Assembly: GCA_021413975.1 (NCBI GenBank)
Contig: JAIOPJ010000048.1
Span: forward strand, 1-64,000
Origin: Gemmatimonadota bacterium
GTDB lineage: Bacteria > Gemmatimonadota > Gemmatimonadetes > Gemmatimonadales > Gemmatimonadaceae
Reading direction: 5' to 3'
Length of the DNA stretch: 64,000 bases
The first letter of the stretch is position 1. Every line of letters starts with the position of its first letter. Of the stretch, positions 7,716 through 15,049 are shown one piece after another. The position numbers were made by a program, and so were the translations under genes. The notes below the pieces were generated by a model. That model searched no databases. It was not told the origin of the DNA and saw nothing but the letters and a program-made list of their open reading frames with translations.

Positions 7716-8876
7716 GTGTCACGTGCGAAGTCCAAGGGTCCGTCGCTCGCCACGCTCGCCATCCACGGCGCCCGCGAGGCCCATCGCCCCGGCGACCCCG
7801 TCGTCGAACCGCTCGTCCAGTCGGTGAATCACCTCCAGGCGCTCGGCACCGCCGAGGGTCTCAAGTACACGCGCTACGGCAACACGCCCAACGCCGAGCG
7901 CGTGCAGAAGCGGATCTCCCTGCTCGAAGGGGCCGAGGCGTCGCTCGTGCTCTCGAGCGGCATGGGTGCGACGGCGTGCGCGATGCTCGCCCTGCTCCGG
8001 CCCGGCGACCATCTCCTGTCGTCGATGTACATCTACGGCGGCACGCACCGGCTCTTCCTCGAGGAGTTCGCGGCGATGGGGATCGAGGTCACGCTCGTCG
8101 ATCCGTTCGAGCCCCGGTCGTTCCGCAAGCGCATCCGCAAGGAGACGCGCGCGATCTTCGTGGAGTCGCCGGTCAACCCGACCTGCCGCGTGATCGACCT
8201 GCGGCCGATCTCGTACCTCACCAAGCAGGAGGGCCTCGCGCTCGTCGTCGACTCGACCTTCGCGAGCCCCATCAACCTGCGCCCGATCGAGCATGGCGCC
8301 GACGTCGTCATCCACTCGGCGACCAAGTACCTCAACGGGCACCACGACGTGCTCGCCGGCACCGTCTCGGGCTCGCAGGCGTACATCGACGAGGTCCTCC
8401 AGAAGGAGATGCTCTGGGGGCAGACGCCCGATCCGTTCGCGCTCTGGTTGCTCGAGCGCGGCATGAAGACGCTCGACGTGCGCGTCCAGCGCGCCAACGC
8501 GACCGCGATGCTCATCGCGGAGTGGGCCGAGTCGCGCAAGGAGATCAAGCGCGCGCACTATCCGGGGCTCACGACGCACGAGGACCACCAGATCGCGAGC
8601 GAGATGCTCGACGGCTTCGGCGGGATGCTCGCGCTCGAACTCGCCGGCGGCGGCAAGGCGGCGGAGCGTTTCCTCCGGCGCCTCCGGCTCGTCACCCACG
8701 CGCCGAGTCTCGGCGGCGTGGACACGCTCATCTGCGAGCCGCGCTACACCTCCCATGCGAAGATGACCGCCGCCGAGCGCGCGCGGATCGGGATCCCCGA
8801 CGGGTTCCTCAGGCTGAGTGTCGGCCTCGAGGACCCGCAGGACCTGATCGCCGATCTCGAACAGGCCCTGAAGTGA
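7716..8876 (+). CDS. PLP-dependent trans-sulfuration enzyme (cystathionine gamma-synthase/lyase family)
   Basis: The 386-aa protein has the full Cys/Met-metabolism PLP fold: YTRYGNTPN near residue 50, the glycine loop SSGMGATACAM, VVDSTFASP and the PLP-binding Lys204 in HSATKYLNGH. C-terminal SLGGVDTLICEPRYTSHAKM corresponds to the usual substrate-carboxylate region. Family members catalyse gamma- or beta-elimination or replacement of activated homoserine, cystathionine or methionine; the exact reaction cannot be fixed by eye. The GTG start is preceded by AGAGG. It follows the small barrel gene by 9 bp and precedes ftsE by 4 bp, so it is in the same transcription unit, although no metabolic link to its neighbours is obvious. 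Confidence 0.88.
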   Translation: MSRAKSKGPSLATLAIHGAREAHRPGDPVVEPLVQSVNHLQALGTAEGLKYTRYGNTPNAERVQKRISLLEGAEASLVLSSGMGATACAMLALLRPGDHLLSSMYIYGGTHRLFLEEFAAMGIEVTLVDPFEPRSFRKRIRKETRAIFVESPVNPTCRVIDLRPISYLTKQEGLALVVDSTFASPINLRPIEHGADVVIHSATKYLNGHHDVLAGTVSGSQAYIDEVLQKEMLWGQTPDPFALWLLERGMKTLDVRVQRANATAMLIAEWAESRKEIKRAHYPGLTTHEDHQIASEMLDGFGGMLALELAGGGKAAERFLRRLRLVTHAPSLGGVDTLICEPRYTSHAKMTAAERARIGIPDGFLRLSVGLEDPQDLIADLEQALK

Positions 8877-8880
8877 GCCG

Positions 8881-9723
8881 ATGATCCGTTTCACGCACGT
8901 CACGAAGCACTACCCGAGGGGCGGTCCCGCGCTCGACGACGCCTCCTTCCACGTCAATCGCGGCGAGTTCGTCTTCCTCACCGGCCCGTCGGGTGCCGGC
9001 AAGAGCACGATCCTCAAGCTGATCTACGTCGACGAGCGCCCCTCGCAGGGCGAGGTCCGGGTGGCCGGCCAGAGCTCGGTCACCATGACCAAGCACCAGA
9101 TCCCGGCCTTGCGCCGCCGGCTGGGCGTGATCTTCCAGGACTTCCGGCTGCTCGAGGACCGCACCGCCGAGCAGAACGTGGCGTTCGCGCTGGAGGTGAT
9201 CGGCACGAGCCAGCAGCAGATCGGGCCCAAGGTCGCCCGCGTGCTCACGCAGGTGGGGCTCGCCGCCAAGGCGACCGCGCTGCCGCATGAGCTCTCGGGT
9301 GGCGAGCAGCAGCGCGTCGCGATCGCCCGGGCGCTAGTGAACGATCCGCTCGTCCTCCTCGCCGACGAGCCCACCGGCAACCTCGACGACCGCTCCACTC
9401 GCGGCATCTTCCAGCTGTTGCGCGACATCAACGCGAGCGGCACCGCGGTGATGATGGCGACCCACGATCTCGCGCTGGTGAAGTCGCTCGACTTCCGCAC
9501 GCTCGAGCTCAACCGAGGCAAGCTCGTCTTCGACTCGGGGGCGCAGTACCCTGCCCCGGCCGACGAGTTCGATCCGCCGGTGGCAGGGTCCGACGCGGGC
9601 GCGCAACCGGACGCACAACCGGGCGCGCAACCGGCCGAACCGCCGGGCGAGGCGGGGGCCGCGGGCGATGTGGGTGAAGCGGGCGAAGCGGGCGGTGCGG
9701 TCGCCGAGGGAGGCGCACCATGA
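8881..9723 (+). CDS. ftsE: Cell-division ABC ATPase FtsE with extended C-terminal tail
   Basis: The first 230 residues are a canonical FtsE: MIRFTHVTKHYPRG, Walker A GPSGAGKST (35-43), Q-loop region IFQDFRLL, signature LSGGEQQR (138-145) and Walker B LLADEPTGNLD. FtsE pairs with FtsX in the inner membrane and uses ATP to control periplasmic wall hydrolases. The last 50 residues are an extra low-complexity tail rich in Pro, Ala, Gly, Gln and Glu; the DNA there has imperfect 12-bp repeats around 9601-9636. Typical FtsE proteins are about 220-230 aa. The stop overlaps the ftsX ATG (ATGA). Four bases separate it from the upstream PLP-enzyme gene. Confidence 0.95.
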   Translation: MIRFTHVTKHYPRGGPALDDASFHVNRGEFVFLTGPSGAGKSTILKLIYVDERPSQGEVRVAGQSSVTMTKHQIPALRRRLGVIFQDFRLLEDRTAEQNVAFALEVIGTSQQQIGPKVARVLTQVGLAAKATALPHELSGGEQQRVAIARALVNDPLVLLADEPTGNLDDRSTRGIFQLLRDINASGTAVMMATHDLALVKSLDFRTLELNRGKLVFDSGAQYPAPADEFDPPVAGSDAGAQPDAQPGAQPAEPPGEAGAAGDVGEAGEAGGAVAEGGAP

Positions 9724-10568
9724 AGCTCGCCCTGCGTGAGGCCCTCCGCGCCTTCAGTCGCGCCCCGATGCTCAGTGCGCTGAGCGTCACGACCATCGCC
9801 TTCTCGCTCTTCGCGTTCGGCCTCTTCGGCCTCGTCGCGCTCAACCTGCGGTCCGCGCTCGCCCAGGTCGAGGAGCGCGTGGAGGTCCGCGCGTTCATCG
9901 CCGAAGGGACCAATCCCGAAGCGACGGCCGCCGCGGTGGGCGACATCGCCGCCTTCCCCGAGGTCGCGAGCGTCCGGCTGGTGTCGGAGGTGCAGGCCCT
10001 CGAGCGGGCGCGCCGAGAGCTCGGCGAGTTCGAGGACGTCTTCGAGGCGGGGATCCTGCCGGCCTCGATCGAGGTGCGCCTCAAGGAAGGGTTCCGCGAC
10101 CCCACCAACGTGCGCTCGGTCTCGCGCCGACTCGAGGTCTACGACTTCGTCGACGACATCCGTTACGGCGAGGAGTGGGTCGAGAAGCTCTACAAGCTGC
10201 GCACGATCGCGACGGCGGCGGGGATCTCCCTCGGGCTCGTCTTCGCGCTCGTCGCGATCATCATCATCGGCTCGACGATCCGCATGGCGGTGCTCGCGCG
10301 CAGCCGCGAAATCGCGATCATGCGGCTCGTGGGCGCGACCAACGGCTTCATCCGGGCGCCCTTCCTCGTCGAGGGGTTCCTGAAGGGACTATTGGGCGGT
10401 CTCCTCGCGCTCGTGCTCACCTGGGTGACCTTCCAGTTCGTCGGACAGTACGTCGTGCAGGCGACCTACTTCGATGCGCGGCTCATCGTCCTCGGTGTGC
10501 TCGGCGGCGCCCTGATCGGATTGCTCGGCAGCGCGGTCTCCGTCGGGCGCCACCTCGGCCGGGTCTGA
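9720..10568 (+). CDS. ftsX: Cell-division ABC permease FtsX
   Basis: The 282-aa membrane protein has the FtsX layout: a short cytoplasmic N-terminus, a first transmembrane helix (about 20-44), a periplasmic domain with VRAFIAEGT and VDDIRYGEEWVEKL, then three helices near 165-190, 215-245 and 258-278. The conserved cytoplasmic loop REIAIMRLVGATNGFIRAPF lies between helices 2 and 3. FtsX transmits FtsE ATP hydrolysis to periplasmic activators such as EnvC, whose homologue is encoded immediately downstream after a 7-bp gap. The start overlaps the ftsE stop by 4 bp. Confidence 0.95.
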   Translation: MKLALREALRAFSRAPMLSALSVTTIAFSLFAFGLFGLVALNLRSALAQVEERVEVRAFIAEGTNPEATAAAVGDIAAFPEVASVRLVSEVQALERARRELGEFEDVFEAGILPASIEVRLKEGFRDPTNVRSVSRRLEVYDFVDDIRYGEEWVEKLYKLRTIATAAGISLGLVFALVAIIIIGSTIRMAVLARSREIAIMRLVGATNGFIRAPFLVEGFLKGLLGGLLALVLTWVTFQFVGQYVVQATYFDARLIVLGVLGGALIGLLGSAVSVGRHLGRV

Positions 10569-10575
10569 GGTACGC

Positions 10576-11826
10576 GTGCTGACATCGCGGCGAGTGCGTC
10601 TCGCGCTGGTGTTGGCGGTAGCCTCGGCGGTGGCCTCGGCGGTGGCCTCGGCGTTCGCGCCGTCGGCGCTCGCGGCGCAGGTGCGCCCCGTCCTCCCGCC
10701 CTCAGCGCAGCAGGCCGCCGAACGCCTGCGCGAGGAGCAGGCGCAGCTCGAACGCCTGCGCGCCGAGCGCACCGAACTCGAGCAGCGCATGCGCCGGCTC
10801 CAGTCGAGCGCGCGCGATGTCTCGGCCGAGCGGGCCAACCTCGAGCGGCAGGCCGCCGCGACCTCGCGCCTGGTGCGCTCGCTCGACCAGCAGCTCGGCT
10901 CGCTCGTCGAGGAGGTGGAGAACGTCAACGTGAGCCTCGCCCGCACGCAGGACGAGCTCGCGGTGAAGCGCGCCACGCTGCGGTTCCGCGTGCAGGAGAT
11001 CTACAAGCGCGGTCCTCTCTACTCGGTGGAAGCGCTGCTCTCGGCCGAGTCGTTCGGGTCGCTGGTGGCGCGATACAAGTACCTGCATCTCGTGGCCAAG
11101 CGCGACCGCGCGCTCGTGAAACGCGTCGAGACGTTGAACAACCAGATGACGGCCCAGCGGTTCCTGCTCGTGCGCCTCCGCGGCGACATGGAGACGAACC
11201 GCATGGTGAAGGCGCAGGAGGAGGCGCGGTTGCGGCGCCTCGAGCTGCAGCGCGGGCGCACGCTGGCGCAGATCCAGGCGCAGGCCAAGCAGGCCGAGGA
11301 CCGGCTGAAGCAGATGCAGCGCGACGAGGAGCGCCGCGCGGGCATCATCGCGGCCCTCGAGGAATCGCGCCGCCGGCTCGAGTCGCGCCCGAATTCGGTG
11401 CCGACGACGCGGACGCTGACCACCGCCGACATCGGGCGACTCGACTGGCCGGTGGACGGGGACATCGTCTATCGGTTCGGCCGGCTGGTGAATCCGAACA
11501 GCACCTCGATCCGCTGGAACGGCGTCGGGATCGGCGCGGCGATCGGGACGCCGGTGAAGGCCGTGTCGACCGGTGAGGTCGCGTTGGCGGAGGCATCCGG
11601 CACCTACGGGCTGACGGTCATCCTGCAGCACGGCGGTGGCGCGTACTCGATCTACTCCTCGCTCGGCTCGGTGAGCGTGCGCAAGGGTGCGAAGGTGAAC
11701 AAGGGCGACGTGATCGGGACGGTCGGACAGTCGGACCCGGATCTCCCGCCGCGGTTGCACTTCGAGATGCGGCCGAAGGACGGGGTCGCGGTCGATCCGC
11801 TTGAATGGCTACGGAGGCAGCGATGA
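10576..11826 (+). CDS. EnvC-like periplasmic murein-hydrolase activator (coiled coil plus degenerate LytM)
   Basis: The 416-aa protein has an Ala/Val-rich signal peptide (residues 1-34), a long coiled coil (about 38-275, many Glu/Arg/Leu heptads) and a C-terminal LytM/M23 domain (about 292-416). In active M23 enzymes zinc is held by an HxGxD-type motif and HxH. Here the first site reads RWNGVGIGAAIG, with no His/Asp pair, the LxH position reads YSSLGSV, and only the last motif LHFEMRP is partly kept. That degeneration is the hallmark of EnvC, which activates amidases instead of cutting wall itself. It follows ftsE-ftsX in one operon, so FtsEX control is likely. The GTG start is not well supported by a Shine-Dalgarno. 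Confidence 0.88.
   Translation: MLTSRRVRLALVLAVASAVASAVASAFAPSALAAQVRPVLPPSAQQAAERLREEQAQLERLRAERTELEQRMRRLQSSARDVSAERANLERQAAATSRLVRSLDQQLGSLVEEVENVNVSLARTQDELAVKRATLRFRVQEIYKRGPLYSVEALLSAESFGSLVARYKYLHLVAKRDRALVKRVETLNNQMTAQRFLLVRLRGDMETNRMVKAQEEARLRRLELQRGRTLAQIQAQAKQAEDRLKQMQRDEERRAGIIAALEESRRRLESRPNSVPTTRTLTTADIGRLDWPVDGDIVYRFGRLVNPNSTSIRWNGVGIGAAIGTPVKAVSTGEVALAEASGTYGLTVILQHGGGAYSIYSSLGSVSVRKGAKVNKGDVIGTVGQSDPDLPPRLHFEMRPKDGVAVDPLEWLRRQR
10621..10656 (+). repeat. Three tandem 12-bp repeats inside the EnvC signal peptide
   Basis: Three consecutive 12-base units (GCCTCGGCGGTG twice, then GCCTCGGCGTTC) encode the repeated Ala-Val-Ala-Ser in the hydrophobic core of the signal peptide. Unit loss or gain would keep the frame and change signal-peptide length by four residues. 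Confidence 0.85.
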
Positions 11827-12917
11827 GCGCGAAGAAGAAGGCGGGCAAGAAGAAGGCTGTCGCGAAGAAGACCGCCGCGAAGCGACCCGCCGCGAAGAAG
11901 GCTGCCCCGAAGAAATCGGTCCCGAAGAGGCCCGCCCCGAGGAGGCCCGCCCCGAAGAAGCCCGCCCCGAAGCCTGCGAAGCGCGCCGCCAAGCGCGACA
12001 TCAGGCCGAAGGCCTCCGACGTGCGCCTCTCGCTCGTCCCCAAGCCGGTCGTGCCGGACCCGGACCCGCTCGGGCCCCTCGGCGCCCACGTCTCCTCGCA
12101 AGGCGGTGCCGCGCTCGCGCCCGAGCGCGCCGACGACATCGGAGCCACCGGCCTTCAGCTCTTCACGAAGGTCCCCAATCAGTGGAAGGAGAAGGAGTTC
12201 TCGGCCGAGGAGGTCGCGGCGTACCGCACCGCGCTGGCCGCGAGCGGTCAGCGCTGGGCGACCTCGCATGATTCGTACCTGATCAACCTCGCCTCCCCCG
12301 ACGCCACGCTGCGCGCACGGTCGCTCGAGAGCTTCACCCTGGAGCTCAAGCGCTGCAACGCCCTCGGCCTCGACGCGCTCGTCTCGCATCCCGGCAACTT
12401 CATCGACGAGCGTGAGAGCGGCATCGCCCGCAATGCCGACGCGATCACCGAGGCACTCGAAGCGGCGCCCGGGCCGACACGCCTCTGCATGGAGCTCACC
12501 GCCGGCCAGGGCACGGTGATCGGGTCCACCTTCGAGGAGATGGCCGACCTGCTCGCGCGGATCCCCAAGCACCTGCAGCACCGGCTCGGCGTCTGCCTCG
12601 ACACCTGCCACGTGTTCGCGGCGGGCTATGACCTCGTGGGCGACTACGACGGTGTCTGGGCGAGGTTCGACGACCTGATCGGCTTCGCGCGGCTAGGCGT
12701 GCTGCACCTCAACGACTCGCTCGGCGCGCTCGGCTCGCACAAGGATCGCCACGCGCTCATCGGCGAGGGGTGCATCGGCGACGGGGCGTTCCGGCGAATC
12801 ATGCAGGACGAACGCCTGCGGCTCGTGCCCAAGATGCTCGAGACGCCCAAGGGCGACGACATGGTGAGCAACGACCGGCGCATGCTCACGAAGTTGCGGG
12901 CGTTCGCCGGCGCCTGA
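11823..12917 (+). CDS. nfo: Endonuclease IV (AP endonuclease) with histone-H1-like N-terminal tail
   Basis: From about residue 80 the 364-aa protein is endonuclease IV: LGAHVSSQGG, FTKVPNQWKEKEF, SHDSYLINLASP, VSHPGNF, MELTAGQG, CLDTCHVFAAGYD, HLNDSLGALGSHKDRH and MLETPKGDD. These contain the His/Glu/Asp ligands of the three-zinc site used to cleave 5' of abasic sites. Preceding it are about 65 residues made almost only of Lys, Ala, Pro and Arg, like bacterial histone-H1 tails, so the enzyme probably carries its own nonspecific DNA-binding arm. The ATG at 11823 overlaps the EnvC stop by 4 bp and has GGAGG seven bases upstream. It is the last gene of the long operon. Confidence 0.93.
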   Translation: MSAKKKAGKKKAVAKKTAAKRPAAKKAAPKKSVPKRPAPRRPAPKKPAPKPAKRAAKRDIRPKASDVRLSLVPKPVVPDPDPLGPLGAHVSSQGGAALAPERADDIGATGLQLFTKVPNQWKEKEFSAEEVAAYRTALAASGQRWATSHDSYLINLASPDATLRARSLESFTLELKRCNALGLDALVSHPGNFIDERESGIARNADAITEALEAAPGPTRLCMELTAGQGTVIGSTFEEMADLLARIPKHLQHRLGVCLDTCHVFAAGYDLVGDYDGVWARFDDLIGFARLGVLHLNDSLGALGSHKDRHALIGEGCIGDGAFRRIMQDERLRLVPKMLETPKGDDMVSNDRRMLTKLRAFAGA

Positions 12918-12999
12918 TCCGCTGGAGCGGCGGACCGTGATGCGCTGGGACGCAGCGTCCGCGCCCGCCGCACCGGTCCAAATCGCGTCGGGCAGGCGC

Positions 13000-13005
13000 T
13001 AGATT
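13000..13005 (+). promoter_or_regulatory. -10 element TAGATT, leaderless start of iadA
   Basis: TAGATT is followed by CCCCTC and then the GTG start at 13012. The six-base spacer places transcription start at or next to the start codon, and no Shine-Dalgarno is present. Confidence 0.7.
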
Positions 13006-13011
13006 CCCCTC

Positions 13012-14196
13012 GTGCTCCGCCTGCTGACCAACGCCCGCGTCTTCGCCCCGGAGCCCCTCGGCCTCCGGCACCTGCTCGTCGCGGGCGGCAGGATCATCTG
13101 GATCGGCGACGCCCTCCCCGACCTTCCCTCGGCGCTCGGTGCCGAGGTGGTGGACCTCGGCGGGCGGCGCGTGATCCCCGGCGTCATCGACGCGCATGTG
13201 CACCTCACCGGCGGTGGTGGCGAGGCCGGACCGGAGACGAAGGTCCCGCCGCTTCCCCTCTCGCGGTTCACGAGCGGCGGCGTCACGAGCGTGGTCGCGC
13301 TCCTCGGCACCGACGACGCCACCCGCCATCCGCGCGAACTCGTCACCGCGGTGCATGCGCTGCGCAACGAAGGGCTCTCGGCCTGGTGCTGGACCGCCGG
13401 CTATCACGTCCCGCCGGTCACGATCACCGGCACCGTGCGGGGCGACCTCGCGGCGATCGAATGCATCATCGGTGCCAAGACGGCGATCAGCGATCACCGC
13501 TCGAGCCAGCCCACGCGCGACGAACTGCTCCGGCTCGCGAGCGAGGTGCATGTGGGCGGACTGATGACCGGCAAGGCGGGCATCGTGCACCTGCACGTGG
13601 GCGACGGGGCACGCGGCCTCGCGCCCATCCGCGAGGCGCTCGCGGGTTCCGAGCTGCCGGCGCGTGTGTTCAATCCCACGCACGTCAATCGGAGGAAGGC
13701 GCTCTTCGACGAGGCCATCGCCCTCGCACGGCAGGGGTGCCACGTGGACATCACGGCCTTCCCGGTCGGCGAGGGCGAGGACGCATGGTCCGCGGAGCAC
13801 GCGCTCGCGCGTTACCTCGACTCGGGCGCGCCGCCGGAGCGCGTCACCATCAGTTCCGACGGTGGCGGCTGCCTCCCGGAGTTCGACGCGAACGGGCGCG
13901 TGACGCGCATGGGCGTGGGCGACCCCGGGGATCTGGCGCGCACGCTCGCCGCGCTGCTCGCCGCGGGCCAACCGCTCGAACGCGTGCTCCCGGCGTTCAC
14001 GAGCAACGTTGCCCGTCTCCTGCGACTCGCCGGGAAGGGGCATATTGTGACCGGGGCCGATGCGGACCTCGTGGTACTCGACGCGAACGGAGGGATCCGG
14101 GACGTGATGGCGAACGGTGCATGGCATGTGAGGGAGGGCGGCGCGGTGCGGCGCGGCACGTTCGAGGGCGTCGCGCCGCGCGGAGCGAACGCATGA
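13012..14196 (+). CDS. iadA: Isoaspartyl dipeptidase
   Basis: The 394-aa amidohydrolase has the binuclear-zinc set of IadA: DAHVHLTGG, the bridging Lys in AIECIIGAKTAISDHRSSQ, HLHVGDG, NPTHVNR and the final Asp in SSDGGG. IadA hydrolyses beta-aspartyl dipeptides. In cyanophycin metabolism it splits beta-Asp-Arg into free aspartate and arginine, and the next gene is cyanophycinase, so that is its probable job here. The start GTG is set by the promoter geometry. The stop overlaps the cphB ATG by 3 bp, coupling release and hydrolysis of the dipeptide. Confidence 0.93.
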   Translation: MLRLLTNARVFAPEPLGLRHLLVAGGRIIWIGDALPDLPSALGAEVVDLGGRRVIPGVIDAHVHLTGGGGEAGPETKVPPLPLSRFTSGGVTSVVALLGTDDATRHPRELVTAVHALRNEGLSAWCWTAGYHVPPVTITGTVRGDLAAIECIIGAKTAISDHRSSQPTRDELLRLASEVHVGGLMTGKAGIVHLHVGDGARGLAPIREALAGSELPARVFNPTHVNRRKALFDEAIALARQGCHVDITAFPVGEGEDAWSAEHALARYLDSGAPPERVTISSDGGGCLPEFDANGRVTRMGVGDPGDLARTLAALLAAGQPLERVLPAFTSNVARLLRLAGKGHIVTGADADLVVLDANGGIRDVMANGAWHVREGGAVRRGTFEGVAPRGANA

Positions 14197-15035
14197 GCCC
14201 CGCCAAGGTCCCGGAGGGCTCGACCCGCGGCTGGATCATCCCGATCGGCGGCGGCGAGCAGAAGGAGGACAACCCCGTCATCCTCGACCGCTTCGTGCAG
14301 CTCTGCGGCGGGCGTGATGCGCACCTCATGGTGATCCCCACCGCCTCGAAGATGGAGGACACGGGCGACCGCTATCGCAAGCTCTTCAAGGGGCTCGGCG
14401 CGGGCGAGGTGTCGGTGCTCGACTTCGACACGCGGCGCGACGCCTACGAGAAGGGCCGCATCGCCGAACTCAGCGGGTGCGACGGCGTCTTCCTGACCGG
14501 CGGCAATCAGTTGCGGCTCTCCACCCTCCTCGGCGGCACCGACATCGCGCGCACGCTCCGCGAACGCAATGCGCATGGCGTGCACATCGCCGGCACGAGC
14601 GCCGGAGCGAGCTTCCTCTCCGAGCACATGATCGCGTTCGGCGAGGACAACGCGGCGCCGCATGCCGGCTCGGTCACGCTCGCGCCCGGCCTGGGGCTCA
14701 CCAACCGCGTGGTGATCGACCAACACTTCACGCAGCGCAACCGGCTGGGGCGGCTCATCACGGCGCTGGCCTTCAATCCCTTCCTGATCGGCCTGGGTCT
14801 CGACGAGGACACGGCCGCGTTCATCGGCCCCGACCTCACGGTCGAGGTGGAGGGGAGCGGCACGCTCACCGTGGTCGACGCCGAACGGCTCAAGTTCTCC
14901 TCGATGGACCAGGCGGGGCCCAACGACCCCGTCTCGATGCTCGGGATCACCATGCACGTCCTGATCCGCGGGGCGACGTTCAACCTCCACACGCGGGACG
15001 CCTCGGCGGGCACCCTCGCGGTGGGCAAGAGCTAG
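14193..15035 (+). CDS. cphB: Cyanophycinase
   Basis: The 280-aa protein is a peptidase-family-S51 cyanophycinase. It has IPIGGGEQKEDNP at the N-terminus, the nucleophile Ser136 in GTSAGAS (134-140), FLTGGNQLRLSTLLGGT, and RVVIDQHFTQRNRLGRL containing the conserved His/Arg. It is an exo-type serine hydrolase that removes beta-Asp-Arg dipeptides from the end of cyanophycin. It has no signal peptide, so it acts on cytoplasmic granules. It sits between iadA (overlap) and cphA (14-bp gap); the order degradation-degradation-synthesis in one unit implies synthesis and turnover are co-expressed. Confidence 0.95.
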   Translation: MSPAKVPEGSTRGWIIPIGGGEQKEDNPVILDRFVQLCGGRDAHLMVIPTASKMEDTGDRYRKLFKGLGAGEVSVLDFDTRRDAYEKGRIAELSGCDGVFLTGGNQLRLSTLLGGTDIARTLRERNAHGVHIAGTSAGASFLSEHMIAFGEDNAAPHAGSVTLAPGLGLTNRVVIDQHFTQRNRLGRLITALAFNPFLIGLGLDEDTAAFIGPDLTVEVEGSGTLTVVDAERLKFSSMDQAGPNDPVSMLGITMHVLIRGATFNLHTRDASAGTLAVGKS

Positions 15036-15049
15036 GGGCACCTTAGGAC

